Origin: Ottelia alismoides
Lineage: Eukaryota; Streptophyta; Magnoliopsida; Alismatales; Hydrocharitaceae
NCBI GenBank assembly: GCA_037367405.1
Contig: JAZKJV010000611.1
Span: 338,731-402,730 of the forward strand
Direction of reading: 5' to 3'
DNA: 64,000 bases
Part shown: one piece after another, positions 23,286 to 34,800 of the stretch
Layout: every line of letters begins with the position of its first letter
How positions within the stretch are numbered: the stretch's first letter is position 1
Notes under the pieces: generated by a model
The model's input: the letters and a program-made list of their open reading frames with translations, nothing else
What the model was told of the DNA's origin: nothing
Databases searched by the model: none
Position numbers and translations under genes: made by a program

Positions 23286-25217
23286 ATGGCTAAAGTTTCA
23301 TCTATCACTCTGTTGTTGATGCTCTTCTTGGGCATCACCTCCGCGACGAGAATTCTCATGCAGTTTGGCGGCGGCGGTGGAGGAGGCGGAGGTGGTGGTG
23401 GTACAGGCGGAGGATACGGTTCGGGATATGGTTCAGGCTCTGGATACGGCGGAGGTGTTGCTGGAGGAAGCGGAGGAGGAGGAGGAGGAGGAGGCGGAGG
23501 AGGGGGTGGTGGTACAGGGGGCGGCATCGGTGGAGGTGTCGGTGGAGGCTTTGGCTATGGGTCAGGTGGCGGGTACGGCTTAGGATACGGGTAAGGCTTC
23601 GGTGGAGGTGGTGGGAGCGGAGGAGGGAAGGGCGGGGGTTTCGGATTTGGTCGTGGATTTGGTGGAGGAATTGGAGGAGGTGGAGGTGGGGGAGGAGGGG
23701 GTGGTGGGGGTGGGGGAGCAAGTGGTGGGGGTACTGGCTCCGGATATGGATCGGGATACGGTGGAGGTGCTGGAGGAGGAACGGGAGGAGGAGGAGGCAG
23801 TGGTGGAGGGGGAGGAGGAGGCAGTGGTGGAGGGGGTGGAGGAGGTAGTGGTGGAGGCTCAGGCTCCGGTAGTGGATCTGGATTAGGTTCTGGTGGAGGA
23901 GGCGGTGGGGGCTCAGGTTTTGGGAGTGGAAATGGATCAGGTTCGGGTGGCGGGAAGGGTGGGGGTGGAGGCGGAGGAAATGGTGGAGGATCTGGCTATG
24001 GTAGCGGATCAGGCTATGGTGGAGGAAAGAGCGGAGGAGGTGCTAGCGGTGGTGGTGGAGCCGGAGGAGGAGGCGGAGGAGGAGGAGGAACAGGAGGAGG
24101 CTCTGGTTATGGTAGTGGATCTGGATCTGGTGGAGGAGGAGGAAAGAGTGGAGGTGGAGGAAGTGGCGGGGGCTTTGGTTCTGGCAGTGGAAATGGTTCA
24201 GGTTCGGGTGGCGGGAAGGGTGGGAGTGGAGGAAATGGTGGGGGGTCTGGCTCTGGTAGTGGATTGGGCTTCGGTGGAGGAAAGAGCGGAGGAGGTGCCG
24301 GTGGTGGTGGAGGAGGAGGAGGAGGCGGAGGAGGAGGAGGAGGAGGAGGAGGAAGGGGAGGAGGCTCTGGCTCTGGCTCTGGATATGGTAGTGGATCTGG
24401 ATCAGGCTCTAGTGGTGGAGGAGGAAAAGGTGGAGGGGGTGGAGGAGGTAGTGGAGGAGGAGGAGGAGGAGGCAGTGACAGTGGCTCTGGCACCGGATCT
24501 GGAAGTGGATATGGTTATGGACAAGGAGGCGGTGTAGGTAGTGGAAAGGGTGGGGGTGGAGATGCCGGTGGAGGAGGAAGTGGTGGGGGGGCTGGTAGTG
24601 GAGGTGGAGGAGGTGCAGGCTCTGCCTCTAGTTCTGGTTATGGATCTGGATCAGGCTTCGGTGGAGGTTCAGTTGGAGGAAACGGAGGGGGCGGGGGTGG
24701 TGCAGGTGTTGGGAGTGGAGGCAGTAAGGGTACAGGAGGTAGTGTTGGATACGGTAGTGGATTTGGTGCTGGTCATGGATATGGTGTTGGAGGTGGGTTT
24801 GGAAGAGGAGGTGGTGGATCTGGAAGTGGATACGGTGGTGGCGTAGGAACTGGAAGTGGTGCTGGATACGGATTCGGTAAGGGCTCGGGCTTCGGTCTTG
24901 GTGGTGGTAACGGTGGAGGAGGTGGGTATGGCATTGGTGGTGGTTATGGTGGGGGAAGCGGCTATGGTTTTGGTTCTGGGCATGGCTCAGGTTATGGTGC
25001 TAATGGAGGTGGTGGTGGTGGAGGAGGAGGAAGAGGTGGTGGTGGTGGAGAAGGTGCAGGAGGAGGACACGGCTATGGCTCTGGAAGTGGCTCTGGTTAT
25101 GGACTTGGTGGAAATGGAGGGGGCGGTGGAGGAGGTGGTGGAGGTGGCGGTGGAGGAGGCGGCTTTGGCGGTGGGTTGGGCTCTGGTTATGGTTATGGAG
25201 CAGGTGGAGGCTTTTGA
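23286..25217 (+). CDS. Secreted glycine-rich cell-wall-type protein, one in-frame stop
   Basis: The only host gene seen. The ATG at 23286 follows a good TATA box; the frame can be extended to a GTG at 23280 but that is not a plausible start. Residues 1-20 are a signal peptide (basic Lys3, core ITLLLMLFLGI, likely cleavage after TSA), then TRILMQF. From residue 28 on it is Gly runs with Ser, Tyr, Phe, Ala and Lys (GSGSGYGS, GGGKSGGG, GYGSGSGFGGG), roughly two-thirds Gly. This is typical of plant structural GRPs exported to the wall, where Tyr can be cross-linked. Codon 103 is TAA (23592-23594). Beyond it the same frame stays open to TGA at 25215-25217, with no indel across about 540 codons. 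As it stands the product is 102 residues; with the stop read through it is about 643. It may be a fresh pseudogene, a sequencing error, or a short GRP with a remnant tail. No intron is evident. Confidence 0.75.
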
Positions 25218-25237
25218 AGAATTACATGTCACCCTCA

Positions 25238-25243
25238 AATAAA
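25238..25243 (+). terminator. Poly(A) signal of the glycine-rich gene
   Basis: AATAAA 20 bp after the terminal TGA, followed by a T-rich stretch. It supports 25217 rather than 23594 as the ancestral end of the transcript's coding part. Confidence 0.6.
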
Positions 25244-26107
25244 GTTATTTTTTAATAATAATGTGCTTTCCAATTGCATGAATTATACATGCATATGTTG
25301 GCGACGATTGAAAAAGAAAAGTCATCCTCAAATGAGATCCAAAATCGTTGTATTTAATGTATTTTTTCTATCTTGTTGTACACTTGAATGTTGTTGAATT
25401 TTTCTAATAATTGAAATTTATTACTTTCTCTTCCTTGTGTTTGGTTATCATTTTTCTAAACAAACCCCTCTATAGAAATATGAAAAATATGTGTACAATC
25501 ATAATTTTAAATAAACATATTCAAACCAATAAATCTATGGATTACTCCTGCCCTCATATGTAGAGTGTGATATCGAATAAGTTTATTCCATTTGAATTAC
25601 TGTCAATTGGTTAATCTGCTTTATTACGCTATAGATGGAGTTATCACTTCAAACATGAACAGAATAGAAACATCACTTTGCTCTCTTTTGCTACCGTAAT
25701 ATCATCACAAGCAACAACCTTCCTTCAATCAAGGAAGACCAAGAATAAAGGGTAAAGAAGCTAACAAGAACGCTACTTTGTCAAGTTTGAAGGATGTTGG
25801 GAAGATCCATATGATTTTGAGTATGGTGTCAACAAGATCCTGTCGTGCCATCATCATTATTGTAACAGATAAATATCATTGATGTAGAACAAGTCAATCC
25901 CGGTGGCAAGTTGGCAACATTTTTCGAGAGCAAACCCATCGGATTGCGGTAAATAAGATGGGATATGTTCAATGTTATCAACATGTGCCAATTTAGTTTG
26001 TGGTGACAACGAATTCTTTCCCTTGACATGAAAGCATGCTCATATTTTGTTACTTGCATGAAAATCAATGGATGGATGAGAATTCTTCATGTTTCTCATC
26101 TTTAATT
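25244..26107. other. Intergenic, nothing recognised
   Basis: AT-rich sequence of ordinary plant intergenic character. No coding region, RNA gene or repeat that I can support. Confidence 0.5.
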
Positions 26108-26475
26108 CTATTCAAGCATTATAAAAAGGGTTTGATGGGGCTGCCCCACCTCATTTTTCCGCATTTTTTTATTTTCTTTTTAAATTTCACCATGTATATT
26201 TATCTATATATCTCTACTATATGCCATTCAAATTTCATCAGAAACAGAGACTCGTACGGCCTCCATCCGGATAGGATCTATTTAAAAAATCCTGCGACTG
26301 TTAAAAAATGATTGTCTGGATGGAGGTCATACGAGTCTCTGTTTCTGACAAAATTCGAATGGCATATAGGAGGATATAGGGATGAATATAAATGATGATA
26401 TTTTTCCAAAAAAATAAGAAAATTTGCGGAAAAATGGGGAGGGCAACCCCATTTCTTCCTTATAAAATTGGCTAG
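26108..26475. mobile_element. Foldback MITE-like element (about 368 bp)
   Basis: Two long inverted arms. The left arm, about 26108-26272, includes CAGAAACAGAGACTCGTA; the right arm, about 26312-26475, includes TACGAGTCTCTGTTTCTG. The arms stay paired out to the ends (GGGGCTGCCCC against GGGCAACCCC, CTA.TCAA against TTGGCTAG). The loop is short and A/T-rich. No transposase. No clean target duplication was found, so the superfamily is unassigned. It lies 0.9 kb 3' of the glycine-rich gene. Confidence 0.7.
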
Positions 26476-27109
26476 TTGTAATTTTTCAACCGAATTTAAG
26501 AAGCTTTTTTCAACCGAATTTTTCTACAAGTTCTACTGAGGTACAAAAATAATTAAAATCCATAAAACATTGTATTACTTAAAGGCAAGATTTACCCTCA
26601 AACTAAAAATCTGATGTCCCTTAAACGTTACATGCTTAGATGGTAATTATGAGCTTGGTTCATAATAAACTATCACATATGAATATCATGTGGCAGTTCC
26701 ATCTCAATCATATTTTTCTTTAGAAAATGAATTAGTACGTATATTAGTTATTAAAAGAAAAGGGGAGTATCAACCTCAAAAAGTAAAACAACATAAAAAA
26801 AACACATAAGGAGTACGAGAAATAAAAATTTGAGGTTACTATATATCACCATCTATTAACAAAAATATAAAAAACGGCCTAATATAGTCGTAGTTGAGTT
26901 AAAAATGCAATATATAGAAATAAGGAACTGCACGTGTTTGTAGAAAAATTCAGTGATAGACAGTGTTCTTTCACACACTATCAGATATCATCAAAAACAA
27001 CTAATCAAAGCTTTCAATTAAGCGGTAGGTGGAATTAAGCTGGGTCAAAAATGACGCTTTTTTAATATGCCAACAATTTATGCAAGTTATTTTGTATATA
27101 TGGGTGTGT
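26476..27109. other. Intergenic, nothing recognised
   Basis: A/T-rich. TTTTTCAACCGAATTT is repeated in the first 50 bp; otherwise I see no gene or element. Confidence 0.45.
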
Positions 27110-27524
27110 TGAAATGACAAGAAATATTTAGATGTTTATAGTTAACACGAATGGACAATGTTTGATGATAAGGAAGATGTATAGAAGATCTGATGGACAG
27201 TTTATTATGTGTATGTGAAGATGTTTTATGTAAACGTGTATAGATGGTGAATGTAAGGATAGTATGTGAAGATGTAGACATACAATGTGAATGTGAAATT
27301 GTTGGAGATGAAGCTGTATAGATGTGAATGTGAAGATAACATGTGAAGGTGTATAGATGTTAGATGTTAGATGTAAACGTACATATGTATAGATTTGAAT
27401 TTGAGGGTACTATATATAGATGTGAAGGTATGATGGATAAATCATGATCATTGTTATACAAACACCGAAAGGTTTTATGTGTAGGTGAAGATGTATGGTG
27501 TCAATTCGAAGTTGTATGATGCCA

Positions 27525-27526
<2 letters not shown>
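27110..27526 (+). repeat. Degenerate minisatellite
   Basis: Imperfect copies of a phrase like GTGTATAGATGTGAATGTGAAGAT, with variable spacers, from about 27110 to 27490. Units differ too much for a fixed period by eye. Confidence 0.5.

Positions 27527-27568
<42 letters not shown>
27527..27568 (+). repeat. (GT)21 microsatellite
   Basis: Uninterrupted GT dinucleotide, 42 bp, followed by GTTGTGTGGTTGGGTG. It ends 46 bp before the LTR of element F. Confidence 0.95.
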
Positions 27569-27570
<2 letters not shown>

Positions 27571-28639
27571 TTGTGTGGTTGGGTGACAAATCAGTCAGAA
27601 CCGAGAAAAGATCTTGATGAATCCTCATTCATCACTCTTTATTCTTTTATTTTAGCTAAAAATCTTTACAAAACACCATGTAGATACTTGTAAACATAAT
27701 AAATTATCAAATTACATGCTTTGTGTAAATAGCAATAATTAGCATGTTTTTGTGAAAAAATAAAAGAATAAAGAAATAAAGAAAAAGAGGGAAACAATTA
27801 GAATAAATATTAAGTGACCTGAACACAAGAGAGGGCCCAATATGGGCATGATCGCCAAATAAAATAAGTAGAGAGAGATAGGGCCATTCACCATGTATCC
27901 CTCCTTCTTGTACATATTTTATTTTATTAAAAATAAAATTAAAATAAAAATGTGTTTCCCATATTTTGTATATATTTATAAAAATAATTAAAAAATTATA
28001 AAATAAAATAAAATAAAAAAGAAATAATTTCTCTCTCTTCATTGTACAATACCTTGTATATAAGAATAAAAGATATATTTATTTTACCCTTGTCAATAAA
28101 TAATAAAAATCAATAAAAAAATGACTTTATACTCTATATTTTACATTATAAATAAATGAAATATAAAATTAGAGTATTTTTACAAGAATAAAATAATAAA
28201 AAAATATAAAATACATAGGTATTTTATACCTGTATATAAAATAATATAATGTATATAACATATTTTCTTTTTCAAAAAAATAAATAAAAATCACAAAAAA
28301 TACTTTGAAAAATAATAAACATTTTTCATTTTGAAAATATTTTGAAATAAAATCATTTGCTATTTTTAATTTAATTTATAAATAATTTGTGAATACTGAA
28401 TTCTGATTGGTCCACGGGGATTGTTGACCCCCGGTCAACTCTCCCCCTGGACCACATCACGCTCGGACCCGGTTTTGACCTGATTTCTCCACATTTTCCC
28501 GAATTGGTCTGACCTCCATTTCTTCAAACCTAGGGCTCCGATTGTAGAGCAAAGATCCATGATCCTGACCCGCCATCTCATCTAGGGGTCAGTGCCTCGA
28601 TCAACGCACCCGATTCCCATCTTCCCGAACCCCTGCTAG

Positions 28640-28645
28640 TATAAG
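28640..28645 (+). promoter_or_regulatory. TATA-like site (element F LTR)
   Basis: TATAAG after CCCTGCTAG, aligned with the TATA boxes of A and L2. It departs from consensus at the last position. Confidence 0.4.
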
Positions 28646-28900
28646 ACCTGATCCCCAACCGCCATTTCACGTATCTTTGGACACCGTCTCCGACCCCTAT
28701 GACCTCCATTCTCTTGCCTTGAGTGACAGCGAGCCTGAGGGTGTGTTGTAGAGAGGAGTGAGGCGTTATATCCCTAGATCTGGCGACTCACATCGCCGTG
28801 CTCCGCCACCGACGAGCTCGACCCTCTAAAGGCATCGCTCCATCGAGGCGAGGATCTTAGGAGGTAACATACCTCCAGCACAGACGACTTCGATCACCAG

Positions 28901-29203
28901 GTACCTTCGTTAGCCTTTAGATTCGTCTAGTTTCCAATCATTAGGTTTCTGACCGCCGACCTCCGCCGCCCATTTCACCGTGCTCCGATCATCCATCTGC
29001 CCATCCGACTGCACCTACACCTTCGCGAGACTCCTCATCACCTTCTTCGCCCAGTCACTCCCCTGATTCGACTCGGAATAGATACCTCGGTTCTCCTCCG
29101 CTGCCGCTCGCAGGAGAGCCACGCTCCGCCTCCCTCGATCACCCATTTTGCCTGCTAACGGGTCGAGGCAGTTTGCCCTCGACCCAGCATTTGTTCTACG
29201 CAG
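28901..29203 (+). other. Intron-like segment in LTR of F
   Basis: Donor ACCAG/GTACCT and acceptor TTCTACGCAG/GA, 303 bp apart. Hairpin GGGTCGAGG...CCTCGACCC at 29160-29185, 18 nt before the acceptor. Confidence 0.4.
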
Positions 29204-30944
29204 GAGAGACGAAGAACGGACCTCGTCTGGAGGTATGGCCATTGAAGCACGGCAGCTCCAGGTCTTCCTCGTTGCTGGGGTCCTCCAGGACCTCCCGGCC
29301 TCATCGGAGCATTCCACCAGCTGCGGATCATCACCAGCGTTCTTTTCCCCATTCTAGCAGCATCGGAGGACGTCCCCATCGCGCGCAATGGTCGGGCGAA
29401 GTTTGTCGGCGACCAGTTCTTCCAGGGATCTCCTTCGCCGTTCGATCGACCTCATCTGTCAGCTTTGATCTCCACCGTCCATCTGCGGGAGGCTCGTAGA
29501 CATCCGATCCATCTGAGGATCTGATCTGGGACATCCGTCGCGGAAGGGGTATCCGTGAACCACAGCCGTCTGATCTGAAGTGGACTCCCCTCGACCGTTG
29601 GATCTTAATAATAAGGGTAAATATCACTTAGGCCCCTCTTAGTTAAGCATTTACGTTTCAGTCCTGTAAATATTTTACGTAGTTATTTTTAATTTGGATA
29701 AATTGTACTTTGGACCTCAGAGTTCTAGTATTTGTATTTTAGTCCCTTTGTATGTGGAGCACGTGCATCGACACGTGACTTGTGGGACAATTGCATCTTT
29801 TATCCTAGAATTTTGTGCTGTTATGGTTTACAATTTTATAAATAGGAATGACAGATATGCCCTCGTTTTAGTGAATCACGTACGTGCCTCGTGCCCTTCT
29901 AGGCTTTTTACAACTTTGGCCCTAGACTTTTAACACGTGTTATCATTAGGACCTGGAACTTATTTTCTTTACATCGAGGTCCCTGTGTGCTGAGCCTTTT
30001 CTATTGGTTGAATAAAATATCAAATAAACTCCAAATCTTGTGAAATTTGGACACGTGGCCCCTGTCATTAAAAATTTCACTATTTTTTTAGGACAATTTT
30101 GTTTTTATTTTCTATTTTTAAAAATTCAAAAACCCTCATTTTTGCTAATGTTTTAATTTAAAAATCAATTAAAAATACTAAAAACTCTCCAAAAATTCTA
30201 AAAAAATTAGTGTTAGCTTATTTTGTTGTCTTATTGCTTCAGTTCAATTTTTGTTTGATTTGGATTTATAAAAACCCTAAACATTGAAAAACCCTAAAAA
30301 CCTTATAAAAATCATTAAAAATTCTTAAAAATTCAAACAAATACAATTTCTTCTTCTGTAGTTAGTACTTTATTTTGTAGTTTGTCATAAAATTATCTCC
30401 AGATTTTTAAAGACTATTTTTATATTTTTAAATAGCCTTTCAAATCTCGATGCACATTAACTTTTATTTTTAGCCTTCTTTTATTTTTTTATAAAATCCA
30501 TTAAAATTTAGAAAAATCTGAGAAAATTACAAAAAACACTTAAAAATTCATAAACTTAAAAATATTTTTATTTTAACTTTTTGACTTGTTTTGATGTGTT
30601 GAATAATTCTTTGACTGCACCTTTTTCATTTTCTTTTATATTTTCTTTATAATTAAATATCACAAAAAATTAAAAACACATAAAATCCACCAAAAATATT
30701 TGTTTTATTTCATTTTTGTTTTTATACTACTTCGTAGGCTTTTTAGCCAACTCGTACTCCTTATGTTTGACCCTGGTCTCTATACTAGGTTGAATAAAAT
30801 AGCAAGACCGCTATTCGACTTTATTGATTGATTATTTTATTTGGTGGTCTTAATTTCTTGTTGAGTCCGATTCAAGAGGTTGAGGTTGCAACGACCCTTG
30901 ATACCTATCTCCCTTAGACACTCGTCTTTTTTGGCTCATCAGAA

Positions 30945-30962
30945 TGGCGTCGTTGCCAGAGA
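30945..30962 (+). promoter_or_regulatory. Primer binding site, element F (tRNA-Asp type)
   Basis: TGGCGTCGTTGCCAGAGA starts three bases after the LTR. It matches the complement of the plant tRNA-Asp 3' end except for one change in the middle (T for C) and two near its end (A for G). Confidence 0.7.
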
Positions 30963-32524
30963 GCATGGCTTAGTAGTCACTTTTTGTTTTCGGTTTTTAG
31001 TTTCGCAGCTTTTTCGCAGCTTTTCTTTCTTTCACGGCTTTCCGCGGCTTTTTCATCTTCTTTTGTTTTCTTTTTTATTTTCTTTTATTTTATTTTTATT
31101 TGTTTTTATTTTATTTATTTATTTCCATTTTTATATATATTTCATTTTATTTCATTTTCTTTTATTATTATAATAACGGTGGTCTGACGCATTTTCTTTC
31201 TATTTTTCTTGCAAGGGCCCGACGACCGAGGCGGCTTTCTTCGGAAAGCCGACGTAACTGCATGGATCGGAGGCGGCTCTCTTCTTTTTGGAGCTGTAGG
31301 AGAGCGCGAGAGGAATCAGGCAGAAGTGCTTGGGAGTGTAGTGTAGACTTAACCGTAGTTTAGCTTAGTTTTATTTCTAGTCAGATTATTATTATTGTAA
31401 TAATACAGGGACCAGGACACTTTCAGACTTGTGGATTGTTGGGGTCTATTTCGCCGAGCACCGGTGTGCTCGGGGGACCCCATCGAGTTTTTCACTGGTT
31501 TTATTTTTACGGCTTTTTATTTTCTTTTATTTCCCGAGGATTTGGCCTTAGCTTAGGAATTTTTATTGATCTGTCACGTAATTAATTAGGACCCCAGCCT
31601 AATTAGACTGCATGCTCCCATAGACCATTTAATTGGAACTGATTAACTAATTAATAAAGAAAAAGCTAACCTAGTCACTCGAGGGGTCACGTGCTGCTAG
31701 AGGTCGTATACAACGCTGGCAAGATCCGTTGTGGCGGACACCGATCGACAACAGAGACCGGACCCCGACCCCTCCCGTTGACTCGTTAGCTCCCGTTCTT
31801 TTAGTATAAAAATTCCTCTTAAGGCCAATTTCTTCGTTGCATCATTTAGGTTAGATTTTATTTCTTGTCATTCAGTTATGCGCGGATCATATTGCATGTA
31901 GACTGCTGGAGTCAGGTACGCATCTCTTACTCTGCATGCATCATTGATTTCTTCGCACATCGGCTTTTTCGTCTTCTCCCCCTGTTTTCTGGACTTAATA
32001 CAATCAGGAGAATCGAAAAATTCATTAGGTGATTGATTTATCTGAAAAATACATAGAAAACAGAAAACCATAAAATTGGGACTGTTAAAGCAAATTGGAC
32101 CTAATAATCACATCACAAAAAATTGCAATGGGAGAGTAATCCCCACATTGGATGGTTTGATTGGGCGAGAGAGTGAATGTGCACACTCGGTAGAGCCACA
32201 TATGACCCCTCTTCAGACTACTGCTTCTGGGCTAGTCGTTCTCCAATGAGGATCGCTCCGATCTCCAGTAAAGCGGGCCGCGATATCCTTAACAGAGCGA
32301 ACCGATCGGGTAGCTGGTAAACAGTCCGCGACTTGTACTGGTTGGGAAAGATTTAGGTTAGGATCGGGACAATCTACTGGGGGCGTTGGATTCCTAACAG
32401 CTCGCTAATCGCTCTGATAGATTGTCTTCTCACCAAAATAAAAAAGACAAGATAAAAGACCGAATTCTTACGGCCATCAGCTCGCGTTGTGTTGGTGAAT
32501 TTGGGGTTTTCTTGACCATCCTGT
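30963..32524 (+). other. Untranslated leader of element F
   Basis: Non-coding. First comes a T-rich stretch with repeated GCGGCTTTT/GCAGCTTTT phrases (31010-31180), then the GGGGTC...GACCCC stem-loop (31441-31481). The blocks AGAGGTCGTATACA and TCATATTGCATGTAGACTGC and CTTCTGGGCTAGTCGTTCTC are almost unchanged in D's leader. It ends in GCTTTCCAG just before gag. Confidence 0.65.
31441..31481 (+). other. Leader stem-loop (element F)
   Basis: The outer stem GGGGTC/GACCCC encloses a perfect 8-bp inner stem CCGAGCAC/GTGCTCGG with loop CGGT. The counterpart in D is at 45010-45050. Confidence 0.65.
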
Positions 32525-33300
32525 TTGCTTTCCAGATCCCATCCGCCTGACTCGCTAGATCAAGATGATGGTCGGAAGTCCCTTAGGCAGCCTCTGGTTG
32601 CACTGCTTACGAGCACTCCAGCCCGCTCATCTAGGTTGGTTCGCGAGACCGAGACCCTCTCTCCAAACCTGAGTTCGCTTCCATCCTGTTCCCCCCTACC
32701 ACCTTTCTTCTGATATTTCTGAGGTGCCTGTTCAGAGAGAGCAGCAGTCAAATGATATTTTGGCATCTGAGCTTGGGTCTTTTGCCTTTGCAGAGACCAT
32801 GGCCATCAGTGAGGACCGCACCAAGGGACCCAGAGCCAAGCAGACATTTGTTTTGGACCAAGGTGCGATCAACAACACCCTAATAGCTTCCTTGGAGATG
32901 ATGTAGAGACAGATATGCGACCAGGGAGATTTCATGGTGGAGATGCGCCAGGAGATGGAGCAGATGAGATTAGACCACGAGTAGCGCATACCCGGTGGAG
33001 GAGATATACCTCAGGGAGAGCAGCCAGAGCAGCCAGCTCAGCCAGCAGCAGGAGCCCGCCTGATGAGAGAGTTGCACAACCCTGGTGCAACTCTAACCCA
33101 CAGATGGATCGTACTATCAGCCATAGCGGGAGACTTCAAGTTCCCACCACAGACCATTCAGTTGCTTCCCCGCTTTCACTGATTCACCACTGAGGAGCCA
33201 CATCTTCATCTCCAGGAGTTTGAGATGATCTGCAGCACCATCCACGATCGTCAGGTGGACAAGGACACTATCCGGATGATTGCTTTTCTGTTCTCCCTCG
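32525..33300 (+). pseudogene. Element F gag, N-terminal half (broken)
   Basis: Aligns with D gag 46108-46920: SLRQPLVA, STPARSSRL, FAFAETMA, QTFVLDQGAIN, MRQEMEQMR, DFKFPPQTIQLLPRFH, EEPHLHLQEFEMICSTIHDR. It needs a frame change between 32700 and 32724 and has TAG near 32905, 32983 and 33182-33192. It stops inside the gag core at IAFLFSL, where the sequence switches to pol of copy C. Confidence 0.75.
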
Positions 33301-34800
33301 TAGAAAGAAACCGAAGGTAATAAGCTAGAAAATTACAGATCTCCAAGGGATAAACATGTCATTGTCCTCGCATCATGTCTACTTGGAAGAAGGCAACTAG
33401 ACATGCTGTGAATTCTGGCATCATTTGAACCCTAACCTCCAGGAGGTTGTTATGAAAGAAATCATGAAGTGGTGCGATGCAGGTTTCATCTATCCCATCT
33501 CTAATTAAAATGGGTAAGTGTGTTACATGAGATTCTGAAGAATTCAAGAATCACGATTATAACGAAAAATAAAGGAGAGGATATTACAATCAGAGTACCT
33601 ACTCCATGGCGTGTTTGTGTAGATTATTGACGCTTAAACCTGTCCACCCAGAAGGACCATTTTCCATTGCCCTTCATTAGCAAAATAGTTGAAAGACTTG
33701 CTGTGAAGGAATACTTCTATTTCTTATATGGGTACTCTTGATACAACTATTGCTCCTGAAGATCAAGAGAAAACTGCGTTCACCTACCCATTTGGGACTT
33801 ATGCCTTCAGACGGATGCTGTTCGGATTGTGTAATTCCCTCTCTACATTCCAGAGATGTATGCTGGTCGTATTCGTTGACATGGTGGGTAGTATTCTTGA
33901 GGCTTTTATTGATGATTTCTTGATCTACCGATATATCTTTGATACATGTTTGACCTATTTGGATCGAGTACTTCAATGTTGTTGTAAAGTAAATTTAGTG
34001 CTCTCGTGGGAGAAGAGTCACTTCATGGTGATCTAAGGAATTGTGCTTGGCCACGTCATCTCTAAGAAAGGCATGGAGGTCGACCCGACCAAGGTGGAAG
34101 TAATCTCTAAGCTTGAAACACCTACAACACTAAAGCAAGTTAGGTCTTTTCTAGGGCATGTTGGTTTCTACAGAAGATTCATTAAAGACTTCAGCAATTG
34201 CTTGTCCTTTGACTGAGCTTCTAGGCAAGGGGACTGATTTTATTATTGATGACAAAGTTCTCCATGCTTTAATCATATGAAAGATCTGATTACTCAAACA
34301 CATGTCCTACAGCCACTGGATTGGTCTCTTCCATTCAAGAGTATGACATATGCTTCTGATTATGTTATTGGGACTGTTTTAGGGCATAGATAGGGTGGAT
34401 TACCATTTGTGATTCATTATGTTAGCAGAAAACTAGATGGTGCCTAGAAAAATTACACAGTTATAGACAAAGAGCTGGTAGCAGTCGTGTTTGCACAAGA
34501 GAAGTTCAGATCTCATCTAATTGGATCCAAGGTCATTGTTAACACTGATCATTCTATCATCCTATCCTTACAGAGCAAGAAGGATGCTAAGTCACGATTA
34601 CTTTGGTGGATCCTTCTACTCCATGAGTTTGATTTAGAAATACATGATAAGCCTAAATTAAAAAATATTGTCGCAGATCATCTTTACAGAATCACTAAAT
34701 TAGGTACTCTTGATCAAGCCATTATACTAATCACCAAAACTTTCCTAGATGAGGTGATTTTGTCTATAACCTTACTCCCAAGGTATACCAATTTTGTCAA
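33301..34800 (+). pseudogene. Copy C: RT and RNase H (broken)
   Basis: Near-identical to B from 2174, with the A insertion absent. RT motifs are readable at 33728-34036 (PFGTYAF, LFGLCNSLSTFQ, AFIDDF, LSWEKSHFM). A C-specific TAA at 34034-34036 replaces a Glu codon that B still has. The RT/RNase H junction keeps the frameshift (near 34195) and TAG (34391-34393) shared with B. RNase H and the linker are readable at 34487-34800 (NTDHSI, HEFDLEIHDKPKLKN, VADHL), including the part deleted from B. Confidence 0.8.

Larger units (their letters stand above)
27615..30941 (+). repeat. 5' LTR of element F (3327 bp)
   Basis: Starts with the 20-bp foldback TGATGAAT-CCTC-ATTCATCA and ends CTCATCA. U3 is AT-rich to about 28400. 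Then come the GGTCCACGGGGATTGTTGACC motif, a TATA-like site, an intron-like segment and a U5 periodic array (29615-29990). Confidence 0.85.
27615..33300 (+). mobile_element. Element F: 5' part of an Athila-like retrotransposon
   Basis: LTR (27615-30941), primer site, leader and a broken gag that ends abruptly at 33300, where copy C of B's pol begins. F resembles D in leader and gag but has its own LTR variant. No second F LTR is seen, so the target duplication cannot be tested (left flank GATCT). It is either a truncated element cut by the duplication that brought in C, or the 5' half of a chimera. Confidence 0.75.

Noticed and set aside
24107..24493. Antisense polyproline frame (128 codons) and others over the glycine-rich gene
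   Set aside because: CCN codons are the mirror of GGN codons; no start context, no signal peptide and no promoter on that strand.
23602..25242. Glu/Val-rich frames in the +1 register of the glycine-rich gene
   Set aside because: GGAGGA and GGTGGT read out of frame give GAG and GTG; these are shadows of the Gly frame, which alone has a signal peptide.
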